Part shown: positions 1 to 8,231 of the stretch, piece after piece | How positions within the stretch are numbered: position 1 is the stretch's first letter | Layout of the letters: every line of letters starts with the position of its first letter | Source: an uncultured beta proteobacterium | Lineage (GTDB): Bacteria > Pseudomonadota > Gammaproteobacteria > Burkholderiales > Burkholderiaceae_C | NCBI GenBank assembly: GCA_903909815.1 | Contig: CAIVXG010000209.1 | Location: 1 to 43,203, forward strand | Direction of reading: 5' to 3' | DNA: 43,203 nucleotides | Notes under the pieces: generated by a model | Databases searched by the model: none | The model's input: the letters and a program-made list of their open reading frames with translations, nothing else | Told to the model about the DNA's origin: nothing | Program-made: the position numbers and the translations under genes

Positions 1-463
1 CCAGATTGTTCCAGCCCGTGGGCCGGGTTTCATCGCGGTAGAAAGTGCGCAAATAGGTGTATAGATAGTCGGCGCCCGAACCTTTTTCCCCTGCGCGCGA
101 GCGCGCGATCACCGTCAGATCCGGCGGATTGGCACCGAACCATTCGGCGGCCTGCTTGGGGTCAATCGCCGACTTCATGGTCTCGCCCAACTTGGCCCCG
201 GGAGGCAGCAGGTGGTCCTTGATCTGCTGCTCGCTCAAACCGAGATCCGTCAGCCGGGAATAGCGCATGAACGCGGCCGAATGGCAATTCAGGCAGTAAT
301 TGACGAACAACTTGGCGCCGTTTTGCAACGCGGCCACGTCCGCCGTGCGGTTCGGCGCAGCGTCCAGTGGCAGACCTTCGCTCGAAGCCAAGGCACTGGT
401 GCTGACGAGCAGGGCACCGACGAGACCGAGAATGAATTTTCTGGAAAAACCTGTGAATGTCAT
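1..463 (-). CDS. petC: Cytochrome c1 of the bc1 complex, N-terminal part
   Basis: Membrane-anchored c-type cytochrome that takes electrons from the Rieske protein and passes them to soluble cytochromes in the periplasm. About 154 residues are visible; the C-terminus, including the usual membrane anchor, lies beyond the left edge. Residues 1-27 form a signal peptide ending in SALA. The haem-binding CLNCH motif is at residues 57-61. The following IKDHLLPPGAKLGETM and the NPPDLTVIARSR stretch are typical of cytochrome c1. The ATG at 461-463 is preceded by AGGAG at good spacing. It follows petB by 16 nt and is the last gene of petABC. Seen: haem motif and signal peptide. Known: family role. The call is secure despite the truncation. 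Confidence 0.96.
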   Translation of the reverse strand, partial: MTFTGFSRKFILGLVGALLVSTSALASSEGLPLDAAPNRTADVAALQNGAKLFVNYCLNCHSAAFMRYSRLTDLGLSEQQIKDHLLPPGAKLGETMKSAIDPKQAAEWFGANPPDLTVIARSRAGEKGSGADYLYTYLRTFYRDETRPTGWNNL

Positions 464-479
464 GATCTTGTGCTCCTGC

Positions 480-1880
480 TCAATGGGCTTTGAAGTTGAC
501 GCGATCAGGCACCGGCTTGAACTGGCCCAGGCGACTCCACCACGGCATCAGGAGATAGAAGCCGAAATACAAAACGGTACCGACCTGCGACACGCGTCCA
601 CCCAGGGGTGAGGGCGGCTGCATGCCCAAATAGGCCAGTATCAGAAAGTTGACGACAAACACCGCATACAGGTATTTGTGCCAATCAGGACGGTAACGGA
701 TCGACTTGACCGGGCTGTTGTCCAGCCAGGGCAGGAAGAACATGATGACGACGCCGCCGCCCATGGAGACCACGCCCCAGAACTTGGGATCGATGTTGAC
801 CAGCATGAGCACCAACCCCACGGCTGCGCTACCGATCGCCGCCTTGAAGATCATCGGCATTTTGCCTTTGACGATGGCCATGACCGCTGCCAACACCACC
901 ACGCCGTCCAGGAAGTACATGAACTCTGCCGTGACGGCACGCAGCATGGAGTAGAACGGCGTGAAATACCACACCGGCGCGATGTGGGCCGGGCCCTTCA
1001 GGGGATCGGCCGGTATGAAGTTGTTGAACTCCAGGAAATTGCCGCCGAACTCAGGCGCGAAAAAGATGATGGCAGAAAAGACGAACAGGAACACACAGAC
1101 CGCAAAGATGTCGTGCACCGTGTAGTAGGGATGGAAAGGAATGCCGTCCAGTGGAATGCCCTTGGCGTCCTTGTTGGCCTTGATCTCGATGCCGTCGGGG
1201 TTGTTGGAGCCGACCTCGTGCAGCGCAATGATGTGTGCCACCACCAGACCCAGCAGCACCAGCGGCACGGCGATCACGTGAAAGCTGAAGAAGCGGTTCA
1301 GCGTGGCGTCGCCCACCACGAAGTCGCCCCGGATCCACAGCGCCAGATCTGGCCCGATGAAGGGAATGGCCGAGAACATGTTGACGATCACTTGTGCGCC
1401 CCAGTAGCTCATCTGGCCCCAGGGCAGCAGATAACCCATGAAGGCTTCGGCCATGAGCGCCAGGAAGATCGCGCAGCCAAAAATCCACACCAACTCGCGC
1501 GGTTTGCGAAAGCTGCCATAGATCAGACCGCGGTACATGTGCAGGTACACCATCACGAAAAACGCGGACGCGCCGGTGGAGTGCATGTAACGGATGAGCC
1601 AGCCCCAGGGGACATCGCGCATGATGTATTCGACCGAACCGAAAGCCAGCGCGGCATCAGGTTTGTAGTGCATCGTGAGGAAGATGCCGGTGAGGATCTG
1701 GATCACCAGCACCAGCAGCGACAAGGACCCGAACATGTACCAGATGTTGAAATTCTTCGGCGCGTAATACTCGCTCATGTGCTCTTTGAAGAGCTTGCTC
1801 AGCGGAAAGCGGTTGTCAACCCAGTTGAGCAGTTTCTCGGGCGCCGAAGCGTTGGGGGAAATTTCGTGAAATTCAGCCAT
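480..1880 (-). CDS. petB: Cytochrome b subunit of the bc1 complex
   Basis: Integral membrane subunit that oxidises ubiquinol at the Qo site and carries two b haems. It has 466 residues, longer than the mitochondrial protein, as in bacterial versions with an extra C-terminal helix. The haem-ligand histidines fit H100/H114 on one helix and H201/H216 on another, so the second pair is 15 residues apart rather than 14. The Qo motif reads PVWY at about 302-305 instead of the textbook PEWY. KVGSNNP-like (EVGSNNPDGIEIK) sequence follows the second haem pair, as in beta- and gammaproteobacteria. It starts 11 nt after the Rieske gene and is followed by petC, the normal petABC order. Confidence 0.98.
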   Translation of the reverse strand: MAEFHEISPNASAPEKLLNWVDNRFPLSKLFKEHMSEYYAPKNFNIWYMFGSLSLLVLVIQILTGIFLTMHYKPDAALAFGSVEYIMRDVPWGWLIRYMHSTGASAFFVMVYLHMYRGLIYGSFRKPRELVWIFGCAIFLALMAEAFMGYLLPWGQMSYWGAQVIVNMFSAIPFIGPDLALWIRGDFVVGDATLNRFFSFHVIAVPLVLLGLVVAHIIALHEVGSNNPDGIEIKANKDAKGIPLDGIPFHPYYTVHDIFAVCVFLFVFSAIIFFAPEFGGNFLEFNNFIPADPLKGPAHIAPVWYFTPFYSMLRAVTAEFMYFLDGVVVLAAVMAIVKGKMPMIFKAAIGSAAVGLVLMLVNIDPKFWGVVSMGGGVVIMFFLPWLDNSPVKSIRYRPDWHKYLYAVFVVNFLILAYLGMQPPSPLGGRVSQVGTVLYFGFYLLMPWWSRLGQFKPVPDRVNFKAH

Positions 1881-1891
1881 GATGTTTTCCG

Positions 1892-2509
1892 TTAGGCCTT
1901 CTTGTCAGCGCCAATGAGCAAGGTCGTGTCGGACACGTACACGTGGGGTGGCACCTCCAGATTGTCGGGTGCGGGCTTGTTCTTGAACACGCGACCGGCC
2001 AAATCGAAGGTGGAACCATGACAGGGGCACAGGAACCCGCCCTTCCAGTCATCTGGCAGCGAGGGTTGAGGACCCGCCTGAAATCGGTCCCCGGGCGAGC
2101 AACCCAGGTGCGTGCAAATCCCCACCACTACCAGATACTCTGGCTTGATGGAGCGTGTTTCGTCGCGCTTGATGTAGTCGGGGGCCTGATCTGTCGGCTT
2201 GCGCTCGGACTTGGGGTCGACGAGCTGCGCGTCCATGGTCTTGAGTGCCGCCAATTGTTCGGGCGTGCGGCGCACGATCCACACCGGCTTGCCGCGCCAC
2301 TCCACCGTCATCTTGTCGCCGGGCTTCAGCGCCGAGATATCGGCCTCCACTGGCGCGCCCGCGCCTTTGGCCTTTTCTGAGGGCTGCATGCTGCTGACAA
2401 AGGGGACGGCCACGGCCGCCGCGCCAATGGCTCCGGCGCAACCGGAGGCGATCAGCCAGGTACGTTTGCTGGGGTCGATCGCTGTGGAATCGACAAGGGT
2501 GTCACTCAT
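1892..2509 (-). CDS. petA: Rieske iron-sulfur subunit of the bc1 complex
   Basis: Carries the 2Fe-2S cluster that moves electrons from ubiquinol at Qo to cytochrome c1. It has 205 residues. The cluster-binding boxes are CTHLGC at 132-137 and CPCHGS at 161-166, giving two Cys and two His ligands plus the disulfide pair. An N-terminal hydrophobic anchor spans about 18-40, preceded by DPSKRTWLIAS. This resembles a Tat signal but has Lys-Arg in place of Arg-Arg. The ATG at 2507-2509 is preceded by GAGGA. A TAGAAT box at 2555-2560 (minus strand) could be the -10 of the petABC promoter, but no convincing -35 was found. First gene of the operon. Confidence 0.98.
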   Translation of the reverse strand: MSDTLVDSTAIDPSKRTWLIASGCAGAIGAAAVAVPFVSSMQPSEKAKGAGAPVEADISALKPGDKMTVEWRGKPVWIVRRTPEQLAALKTMDAQLVDPKSERKPTDQAPDYIKRDETRSIKPEYLVVVGICTHLGCSPGDRFQAGPQPSLPDDWKGGFLCPCHGSTFDLAGRVFKNKPAPDNLEVPPHVYVSDTTLLIGADKKA

Positions 2510-2643
2510 GGAAATCCTCTATATCTTCGCGTCGCTAACTTGGGTTAACCTGCGATTCTAGCTGACGGCGTCGATCGTTCGAGCCGCTTGCCACCATCTC
2601 CGAGCGGCGAAGCACGGGAAAAGTAAAAGTTTGTTTACCCTGA

Positions 2644-2671
2644 TTGACAGTATGGAACCGCATGGAATACT
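2644..2671 (+). promoter_or_regulatory. Sigma-70-type promoter of mscL
   Basis: TTGACA at 2644-2649, a perfect -35 hexamer, is followed after 16 nt by AATACT at 2666-2671, a 4/6 match to the -10 consensus. Transcription would begin near 2678, giving a leader of about 24 nt with GGAG at 2689-2692 before the ATG at 2702. This arrangement also argues for the 2702 start over the upstream TTG. Position and spacing are seen; activity is inferred. Confidence 0.5.
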
Positions 2672-2701
2672 GCGAGTCCTTAACAATTGGAGCGACACAC
2701 C

Positions 2702-3124
2702 ATGGGGATGATGCAGGAATTCAAGGCCTTTGCGATCAAGGGCAACGTGATGGACCTCGCCGTTGGCGTGATCATTGGAGCTGCATTCGGCAAGATCGTG
2801 GACTCCGTGGTGGGCGACCTGATCATGCCGTTGGTCGGCGCCATCTTCGGCAAGTTTGATTTCTCCAACCTGTTCTTGGTACTGGGAACGCCGCCCGCCG
2901 GAACCGGGACCACGCTGGATGCGCTCAAGAAAGCCGGCGTGCCGGTGTTCGCGTATGGCAACTTCATCACCGTCGCTGTCAACTTCGCGATTTTGGCGTT
3001 CATCATCTTCATGATGGTGAAGCAGGTGAATCGGCTGAAGAAGTCCGAGCCCGCGGCACCGGCGCCAGCAACGCCCGAAGATGTCATGTTGCTGCGTGAG
3101 ATTCGCGACAGTCTGAAGAAATAG
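2702..3124 (+). CDS. mscL: Large-conductance mechanosensitive channel MscL
   Basis: Homopentameric inner-membrane channel that opens under membrane tension and releases solutes after hypo-osmotic shock. It has 140 residues, normal for the family. The amphipathic N-terminal helix ([15 protein letters not shown]) leads into TM1 at about 15-45 with the conserved [16 protein letters not shown] motif. A periplasmic loop follows, then TM2 at about 85-107 and a charged C-terminal helix ending EIRDSLKK. The ATG at 2702 was chosen over a TTG at 2687 because GGAG lies 9 nt upstream and it matches the family N-terminus. It is single and divergent from petABC; its 3' side is repeat-filled. Confidence 0.97.
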   Translation: MGMMQEFKAFAIKGNVMDLAVGVIIGAAFGKIVDSVVGDLIMPLVGAIFGKFDFSNLFLVLGTPPAGTGTTLDALKKAGVPVFAYGNFITVAVNFAILAFIIFMMVKQVNRLKKSEPAAPAPATPEDVMLLREIRDSLKK

Positions 3125-3155
3125 ACCCGCCCCGCACACGGGCAATGCGCGCTTC

Positions 3156-3241
3156 GTCCTTGCGAGGAGGGCAGCAACGCGGCAATTCACGGGTACCACA
3201 GGTATGCCCGCATGGATTGCCGCGCTGCGCTCGCAATGAGG
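3156..3241 (+). repeat. GTCATTGCGAG-family palindromic repeat, copy 1
   Basis: The unit begins GTCCTTGCGAGGAGG, runs through ACGCGGCAATTC and GGTACC, and ends CATGGATTGCCGCG...CTCGCAATGAGG. The outer ends are inverted (TTGCGAG/CTCGCAA) and so are the inner boxes (GCGGCAATTC/GGATTGCCGC). Read on the same strand it aligns along its length with the reverse complement of the copy at 10609-10726. Confidence 0.75.
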
Positions 3242-3300
3242 GCTGGTTTTTTCCGTTGCTTGGCGCTGCTGCTCACGGAGACTTGCCTGCTCCGCACAGC

Positions 3301-3415
3301 GAAACTGCATACGGGCCATGAACTCAGGATTCGTCATTGCGATCCTAGCGCGGCAATCCATGACTGCGATGGTGCGCCACCATGAATCGCCACGGCCTAC
3401 GGCCTCGTGATGACG
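3301..3415 (+). repeat. GTCATTGCGAG-family palindromic repeat, copy 2
   Basis: It begins GAAACTGCATACGGGCCATG, contains TTCGTCATTGCGATC and GCGGCAATCCATG, and ends CGCCACGGCC...CTCGTGATGACG. The first about 60 nt are nearly identical to 14034-14093. The whole unit matches the reverse complement of 10609-10726, including the GGCCATGAAC lead-in. Confidence 0.78.
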
Positions 3416-3475
3416 TATTCCTTGGGCCGAGTTGCCGTATTTCTCGGCACCGAGATGACGTATTTCCAGGGTCTC

Positions 3476-4525
3476 TCAGTGACGAAGCGAGGGTTCGGCA
3501 AGGACGCGCGCCATGCGGATGGCGGCGATCAGGCTGGACGCATCCGCGCGTCCTGTGCCCGCGATGTCAAACGCCGTGCCGTGATCCGGGCTGGTACGCA
3601 CCAGCGGCAAGCCCAGAGTCACGTTCACGCCCTGCTCCACGCCCAGATACTTCACCGGGATCAGGCCCTGGTCGTGGTACATCGCCACCACCACGTCGAA
3701 TTCACCCGGATGCTCGCCCTTGGCGCGAGCGCGCATGAACACCGTGTCCGGAGCAAAAGGCCCGCTCACGTCCAGGCCCTGGGCTCTGGCCGCTGCAATG
3801 GCGGGTGCAATCGTGGTTTGTTCCTCATTGCCAAACAGTCCGCCCTCGCCGGCGTGGGGGTTCAGGCCCGCTACCGCAATGCGGGGCGCGCGGCCCAGCA
3901 TCGCCTGCACCGATTGGTGGGTGATCTGCAGTGTTTGCAGCACGTTCTCATAGGTCACGGCTTCGATGGCGTGGCGCAGCGCCATGTGGATGCTCACCAG
4001 CACGGTTCGCAGCTCGTCGTTGGCCAACATCATGCGCACGGGAAGCTGCGACACTGGCCTGCCCAGATGCGCAGCAGCCCGAGCCTGCAATAACTCGGTG
4101 TGACCCGGAAACAGCACGCCGGCAGCGGCCAGCGCTTCCTTGTGCAAGGGTGCGGTGACCAAGGCTGAAATTTCGCCGCGCAGCGCTGCCGCTGCGGCCC
4201 ACTCCACGCTTGACGCTGCCGCCCTGCCCGCTTCGGCGCAGATCTTGCCGAAGCTGACCAGAGGTGCGCCGGGCAGCACTTGCAGCACACCGATGCAGCA
4301 TGGCGGCAATTGCCAAGCGTCGGCGGCGCAGTCCAGCACCGCCACCGGCAAGGGCAGTGACCCAGACGGCGCCACCAGTGCAGATGCGCGGCGCAGGGTG
4401 GCGACGTCGCCTGCCACAAAGCAGCCTCGGGTCACCTCGGATGCGTCGCGAAAGGCCTTGGCAATGATCTCGGGGCCGATCCCCGCGGGGTCGCCCTGCG
4501 TGATCGCGATGGGCAGTTGTATCAT
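3476..4525 (-). CDS. pdxA: 4-hydroxythreonine-4-phosphate dehydrogenase PdxA
   Basis: NAD-dependent, metal-requiring cytoplasmic enzyme of the DXP-dependent pyridoxal phosphate pathway; it oxidises 4-phosphohydroxythreonine, whose decarboxylated product is condensed by PdxJ. It has 349 residues, close to the usual 330-340. The N-terminal ITQGDPAGIGPEI is a family signature. The divalent-metal ligands expected from E. coli PdxA fit H180 (SIH), H224 (NPHAGEGG) and H284 (AMYHDQG). GHTE at 141-144 and the DHGTAFDIAGTGRAD tail are also conserved. The open frame extends further upstream, but the ATG at 4523-4525 is preceded by AAGGAG and starts with family sequence. It follows the Nif3 gene by 14 nt, so co-transcription is likely. 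Confidence 0.97.
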   Translation of the reverse strand: MIQLPIAITQGDPAGIGPEIIAKAFRDASEVTRGCFVAGDVATLRRASALVAPSGSLPLPVAVLDCAADAWQLPPCCIGVLQVLPGAPLVSFGKICAEAGRAAASSVEWAAAAALRGEISALVTAPLHKEALAAAGVLFPGHTELLQARAAAHLGRPVSQLPVRMMLANDELRTVLVSIHMALRHAIEAVTYENVLQTLQITHQSVQAMLGRAPRIAVAGLNPHAGEGGLFGNEEQTTIAPAIAAARAQGLDVSGPFAPDTVFMRARAKGEHPGEFDVVVAMYHDQGLIPVKYLGVEQGVNVTLGLPLVRTSPDHGTAFDIAGTGRADASSLIAAIRMARVLAEPSLRH

Positions 4526-4539
4526 GCGTGACTCCTTGC

Positions 4540-5304
4540 TCAGGCCGGATTGTCGATGTCGATGAACTCGTGCTCCAGGCCCAACTGCGACGCGATGTGC
4601 GCCGCCACCGCCGGGGCGCCGTAGCGCTCGCTCGCGTGGTGGCCGCAGGCCAGATAAGCCACCCCCGACTCCCGCGCATAGTGCGCCTGGGGCTCGGAGA
4701 TTTCGCCAGTGATGAAGGCGTCCGCGCCCGCCGCAATCGCGGCCTCGAAGTAGCCCTGCGCCCCGCCGCTGCACCAGGCGATGTTCTTGATGGCCCGGCC
4801 CGCCGTGCCGACCAGGGTGACCGGGTGTTTGAGCACCTGCTCCACATGCAACGCCAGGTCCGCAGCATCGGCAAAGCTCGCGCCAGCGGCCCGTTTTCCC
4901 AGGAAACCGAGCTCCTGATCGCCGAATCGCGCGTGTGCCTGCAGTCCCAGCGCCCACGCCAAGCGGGCGTTGTTGCCCAGTTCCGGGTGCGCGTCCAGCG
5001 GCAGGTGATAGGCGAGCAGGTTGATGTCGTGCGCCAGCAGCAAGGCCAGGCGCTGCTTCATCCAGCCGGTGACGCGGCCATCCTGGCCGCGCCAGAACAG
5101 TCCGTGATGCACAAAGATCGCATCCGCTTGCGCTGCGACCGCCGCCTCGATCAGCGCGCGGCTGGCCGTCACGCCGGAGACGATCTTTCGCACTTGCTCG
5201 CGCCCTTCCACTTGCAAGCCATTGGGCCCGTAGTCCTTGAAACGCTCGGGCTGTAGCAGCGCATCAAAGGCGCTCAGGAGTTGCTGTCTATCGGTCATGG
5301 CCAT
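4540..5304 (-). CDS. Nif3/YbgI-family dinuclear metal-centre protein
   Basis: Member of the widespread Nif3 (YbgI, DUF34) family. These form toroidal hexamers with a two-metal site; some are annotated GTP cyclohydrolase I type 2, but the physiological reaction is unsettled. The protein has 254 residues. Metal-binding residues expected for the family are visible: HHGLFW (about 66-71), YHLPLDAHP (about 98-106) and GHHASERYG near the C-terminus. The central KYGPNGLQVEG-like motif appears as DYGPNGLQVEG. The start is ATG 5302-5304 or the nearby ATG 5296-5298; neither has a strong ribosome site. The start overlaps the end of the upstream cysteine-cluster gene, suggesting translational coupling. 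Confidence 0.93.
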   Translation of the reverse strand: MAMTDRQQLLSAFDALLQPERFKDYGPNGLQVEGREQVRKIVSGVTASRALIEAAVAAQADAIFVHHGLFWRGQDGRVTGWMKQRLALLLAHDINLLAYHLPLDAHPELGNNARLAWALGLQAHARFGDQELGFLGKRAAGASFADAADLALHVEQVLKHPVTLVGTAGRAIKNIAWCSGGAQGYFEAAIAAGADAFITGEISEPQAHYARESGVAYLACGHHASERYGAPAVAAHIASQLGLEHEFIDIDNPA

Positions 5305-5710
5305 CTCGGGTTGATGTGGGCGCATTGTCGGCGATGTGAGGCGCCACTTGCACATGGAGTTGGCTGTCGCAACCCTGACCCGCCGCGATCCAGCGCCGGG
5401 CCAGTGGCGCCAGCACCAGCGACAAAGGCCGGGCCAGAACGCCCAGGCCACGCGGCAAGGCCCGCTGCAATTCCCGCAGCGGTTGACTGAGCGCTCCGCA
5501 GCGGTAGATTCCTGGCGCCTCGTCCCAGGCCAGCGCCGCGCAGGCGCCTTGGGTGCGCCGAGACAGCAGTATTCCCAGCGGGCAGGGTGCTGCCAGGCAG
5601 CAAACACCGCAGCCGTTGCAGGTTTCGCCGTAGCCGGGTTTGCTCGGTGCGACCGAGCGAACGTGGATCACTTTGGCCTGATTGAAAGCGCTGTCGGGCG
5701 GGTGGAACAT
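5288..5710 (-). CDS. Small CxxCxxCC cysteine-cluster protein
   Basis: Uncharacterised protein of 140 residues. An N-terminal cluster CNGCGVCC at 31-38 followed by CPLG at 43-46 resembles the putative zinc- or iron-chelating domain of the YkgJ family. The remainder is rich in Arg, Leu and Ala, with a possible amphipathic or weakly membrane-associated stretch around 85-110 (GLGVLARPLSLVLAPLARRW). The ATG at 5708-5710 is preferred; a TTG two codons upstream is possible, and no strong ribosome site is seen. Its 3' end overlaps the start of the Nif3-family gene, so the two are probably translated together. Metal binding is inferred from the motif; the function is unknown. Confidence 0.8.
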   Translation of the reverse strand: MFHPPDSAFNQAKVIHVRSVAPSKPGYGETCNGCGVCCLAAPCPLGILLSRRTQGACAALAWDEAPGIYRCGALSQPLRELQRALPRGLGVLARPLSLVLAPLARRWIAAGQGCDSQLHVQVAPHIADNAPTSTRDGHDR

Positions 5711-5801
5711 GCACAAATCTTATCCAGTGCTGGGGGAGTCCTACAATTTGCTCCATTGCCTTGCAAAGCGAGGTTGGCATTCCCAGTCATCGAAACACCT
5801 T

Positions 5802-6965
5802 ATGAAAAAGTTCTGGCTTCTGTTTTCGCAAACTGCCACGGTGCTGCTGGCGGCGTACTTTGTGGTGGGCACGCTCAAACCCGAATGGCTGAACCGGCGT
5901 GCGCTGCCAAGCACGGCGGTGTCCGTGCTCGAAGCGCCGGCGAGCATGCCCGCTGTCGCGCCGCCTGGCAGCCTGCGCACAGCCGCACAAATGGCGGCGG
6001 CTGCCGTAGTGAGCATCAACACCAGCAAGGCCGCACAGAAGGCTCCTGGCCAGGGCGACCCCTTCTTCAAGTTCTTCTTTGGCGACCGCAGCGGGGAGCC
6101 GCAGGTGGGCTTGGGCAGTGGCGTGATCGTGAGCGCAAATGGCTACATCCTGACCAACGACCATGTGGTGGAAGAGTCGGATGCAATCGAGGTCGTCCTC
6201 AACGACGGCCGACACGCCAATGCCAAGGTGATTGGCACCGACCCGGATTCGGATCTGGCGGTGCTCAAGGTCGATCTGGAGCGCCTGCCCGTGATCACGC
6301 TGGGCAACGCCAACAACCTGCGCGTGGGCGACCAGGTGCTGGCCATCGGCAACCCCTTTGGCGTGGGTCAGACGGTGACAGGTGGCATTGTGAGCGCGCT
6401 CGGACGCAACCAGTTGGGCATCAACACCTTCGAGAACTTCATTCAGACCGACGCCGCCATCAATCCCGGCAATTCCGGCGGTGCGCTGGTCGACGTCTAC
6501 GGCCAGCTGCAGGGCATCAACAGCGCCATCTATTCCCGCTCCGGCGGCAGCATGGGGATTGGCTTTGCGATTCCCGTGGCGACTGCCAAGCAGGTGCTCG
6601 AAGGCATCATCAAGGACGGTCATGTGACGCGCGGCTGGATCGGCGTCGAGCCCAATGAGTTATCTGCCGAACTGGCACAAACCTTTGACATCAAGCCAAA
6701 AAAGGGGGGCGACTCGGACTCGTTTCAGGGCGTGATCATCACCGGCGTGCTGCAAAACGGCCCCGCCGCCAAGGGTGGGATCAAACCTGGCGACGTGATC
6801 CAGAGCGTGTCCGGCAAGCCGGTCAACAACGTGTCCGAGTTGCTCGCCGGTGTGGCCGCCCTCAAGCCGGGCGCGCCGGCGCGCTTTGGCGTGCTGAGAC
6901 GCAATGAGACGATTGAATTGAACGTGACGCCGGGCGTGCGCCCCAAGGCCAAGCCGCAGCGGTAA
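5802..6965 (+). CDS. DegS/DegQ-like membrane-anchored serine protease with one PDZ domain
   Basis: Trypsin-like periplasmic protease of the HtrA family, probably tethered to the inner membrane by an uncleaved helix at 5-23. It has 387 residues. The catalytic triad fits H121 (TNDHVVEE), D151 (DSDLAVLK) and S225 (NPGNSGGALV). A single PDZ domain covers about 275-378. One PDZ plus an N-terminal anchor matches the DegS architecture rather than the two-PDZ DegP/DegQ form. A role in envelope-stress sensing or protein quality control is inferred. The ATG at 5802 starts the signal-anchor; the frame is open upstream but without family sequence. TACAAT at 5742-5747 may be a -10. It converges on tatC with only 9 nt between stop codons. 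Confidence 0.94.
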   Translation: MKKFWLLFSQTATVLLAAYFVVGTLKPEWLNRRALPSTAVSVLEAPASMPAVAPPGSLRTAAQMAAAAVVSINTSKAAQKAPGQGDPFFKFFFGDRSGEPQVGLGSGVIVSANGYILTNDHVVEESDAIEVVLNDGRHANAKVIGTDPDSDLAVLKVDLERLPVITLGNANNLRVGDQVLAIGNPFGVGQTVTGGIVSALGRNQLGINTFENFIQTDAAINPGNSGGALVDVYGQLQGINSAIYSRSGGSMGIGFAIPVATAKQVLEGIIKDGHVTRGWIGVEPNELSAELAQTFDIKPKKGGDSDSFQGVIITGVLQNGPAAKGGIKPGDVIQSVSGKPVNNVSELLAGVAALKPGAPARFGVLRRNETIELNVTPGVRPKAKPQR

Positions 6966-6974
6966 CGCTGGCGA

Positions 6975-7760
6975 CTACGACTTCTGCGCCACGTCTTCGG
7001 GCGCCTTGGTGTGCTTGATGAACAACTGGGCCGCCCAGATTCCGACCTCGTACAACAGCCCCATCGGGATCAGCAGTGCCACCATGGATACCGGATCGGG
7101 TGGCGTCACCAGACCGGCCACTGCCGCCGCGCCAACCCAGAAGTAGGCTCGAAAAGACCGCAGTTGGGCGATGCTCACGATCCCGATACGTGCCAGGATG
7201 ATGACCGCGATCGGGACCTCGAACGCCACGCCGAAGGCAATGAACAAGGTGATGACGAAGTCCAGATAGGCTTCGATGTCGGGCGTGACTGCGACCGAGG
7301 CCGGGGCCATCTTTTGAATCGCGGGAAAGGCCTGGCCAAACACGACAAAGTAGCAAAAGGCCGCGCCCAAATAGAACAGGAAAGTGCTCGCCGCCACCAA
7401 GGGAAGCACCAGCTTCTTCTCATGTTTGTATAGGCCGGGCGCGACAAAGGCCCAGACCTGATACAGGATCCAGGGCAGGGTCAGACCCACGGCCGCCAGC
7501 ACCGACACCTTGATCGGCACCAGAAAGGGCGAGACCACGCCGACCGCGATCATCTTCGAGCCTTCCGGCAGGGTTTTGACCAGCGGCATCGCCAGCAGCT
7601 CGTACAGGCGCGCCGGGCCCGGGTAAAACACCAGCACGGCAAAGACCGCGGCAATACCATAAACGGCGCGCAGCAGCCTATCGCGCAGTTCCACCAGATG
7701 CTGCACAAAGGGCTGCTCTGTGCCGGCGAGCTCGTCGTCCGGCGTTTTTCCGTCTGCCAT
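6975..7760 (-). CDS. tatC: Sec-independent translocase subunit TatC
   Basis: Core receptor of the twin-arginine translocon, which moves folded proteins across the inner membrane; it binds the RR signal peptide with TatB. It has 261 residues and six predicted membrane spans. Family features include the N-terminal HLVELRDRLL (glutamate of the signal-binding site), WAFVAPGLYKHEK after TM2, FYLGAAFCYFVVFG, and the TPPDPVS motif before TM5-6. It starts 3 nt after the tatB stop and is the last gene of tatABC. A likely client, the Rieske protein, is encoded at 1892-2509. Confidence 0.98.
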   Translation of the reverse strand: MADGKTPDDELAGTEQPFVQHLVELRDRLLRAVYGIAAVFAVLVFYPGPARLYELLAMPLVKTLPEGSKMIAVGVVSPFLVPIKVSVLAAVGLTLPWILYQVWAFVAPGLYKHEKKLVLPLVAASTFLFYLGAAFCYFVVFGQAFPAIQKMAPASVAVTPDIEAYLDFVITLFIAFGVAFEVPIAVIILARIGIVSIAQLRSFRAYFWVGAAAVAGLVTPPDPVSMVALLIPMGLLYEVGIWAAQLFIKHTKAPEDVAQKS

Positions 7761-7763
7761 GCG

Positions 7764-8231
7764 TTAACCGATCTTTTGCGGGCGAAAGCGCGCCACACGC
7801 GCCGCGCCCGACAGCGCCTTGGTGCGCGTGCCGGATCGGGCTTTGTACCATTGCGGCGTGGCGCCCGCCTTGAGCCGCCAGTTCTTCTTCGGATGTTTGT
7901 ACTCGGGAACACCCGCGGCGTAAATGGAGTTGCTGTTCGAGTGATCCAGTGCCTCGGTGGTTTGCGACCACGACTTTTCGAAGTCGTCGGCCGAGGTCTG
8001 CACCGTGTGCTCGACGTCGCGCGCCGCCGCCTCGACCGTATCCTTCATTTTCTTGAGCTCGTCCAGTTCCATGGAACGGCTCACCTCGGCCTTGACATCG
8101 GCGACGTAGCGTTGCGCCCGACCCAGCATGGTGCCGATGGTGCGCGCCACGCTGGGCAGGCGCTCAGGGCCAATCACAACCAGCGCGATCCCGCCAATGA
8201 TGGCGAGCTTGGTGACTCCGATGTCGAGCAC
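7764..8231 (-). CDS. tatB: Sec-independent translocase subunit TatB
   Basis: Single-span membrane protein that with TatC forms the twin-arginine signal receptor. It has 155 residues. The N-terminal helix [21 protein letters not shown] is followed by the hinge PERLP and a long charged amphipathic region, characteristic of TatB rather than TatA. The start is GTG at 8229-8231, placed directly against the TAA stop of tatA (TAAGTG), so initiation probably depends on ribosomes terminating on tatA. The tail is basic and variable, as usual in the family. Confidence 0.95.
   Translation of the reverse strand: MLDIGVTKLAIIGGIALVVIGPERLPSVARTIGTMLGRAQRYVADVKAEVSRSMELDELKKMKDTVEAAARDVEHTVQTSADDFEKSWSQTTEALDHSNSNSIYAAGVPEYKHPKKNWRLKAGATPQWYKARSGTRTKALSGAARVARFRPQKIG

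Larger units (their letters stand above)
3125..3475. other. Gene-free interval filled with dispersed repeats
   Basis: This 351-nt gap lies between the convergent ends of mscL and pdxA. It contains two copies of a GTCATTGCGAG-type palindromic repeat (3156-3241 and 3301-3415) and a fainter tail (3416-3475) with further GATGACGTATT fragments. No open frame with a plausible start and family resemblance was found, and no clear intrinsic terminator with a T-run follows mscL. Confidence 0.7.

Noticed and set aside
678-1895. 405-codon open frame antisense to petB
   Set aside because: Shadow of cytochrome b; His/Asp-rich composition without family resemblance.
3125-3475. CRISPR array in the repeat-filled gap
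   Set aside because: Copies are two, long, unevenly spaced and also occur elsewhere on both strands; no regular spacers.
3407-4093. 228-codon open frame over the repeats and pdxA 3' end
   Set aside because: Antisense to PdxA and starting inside a repeat; no domain recognised.
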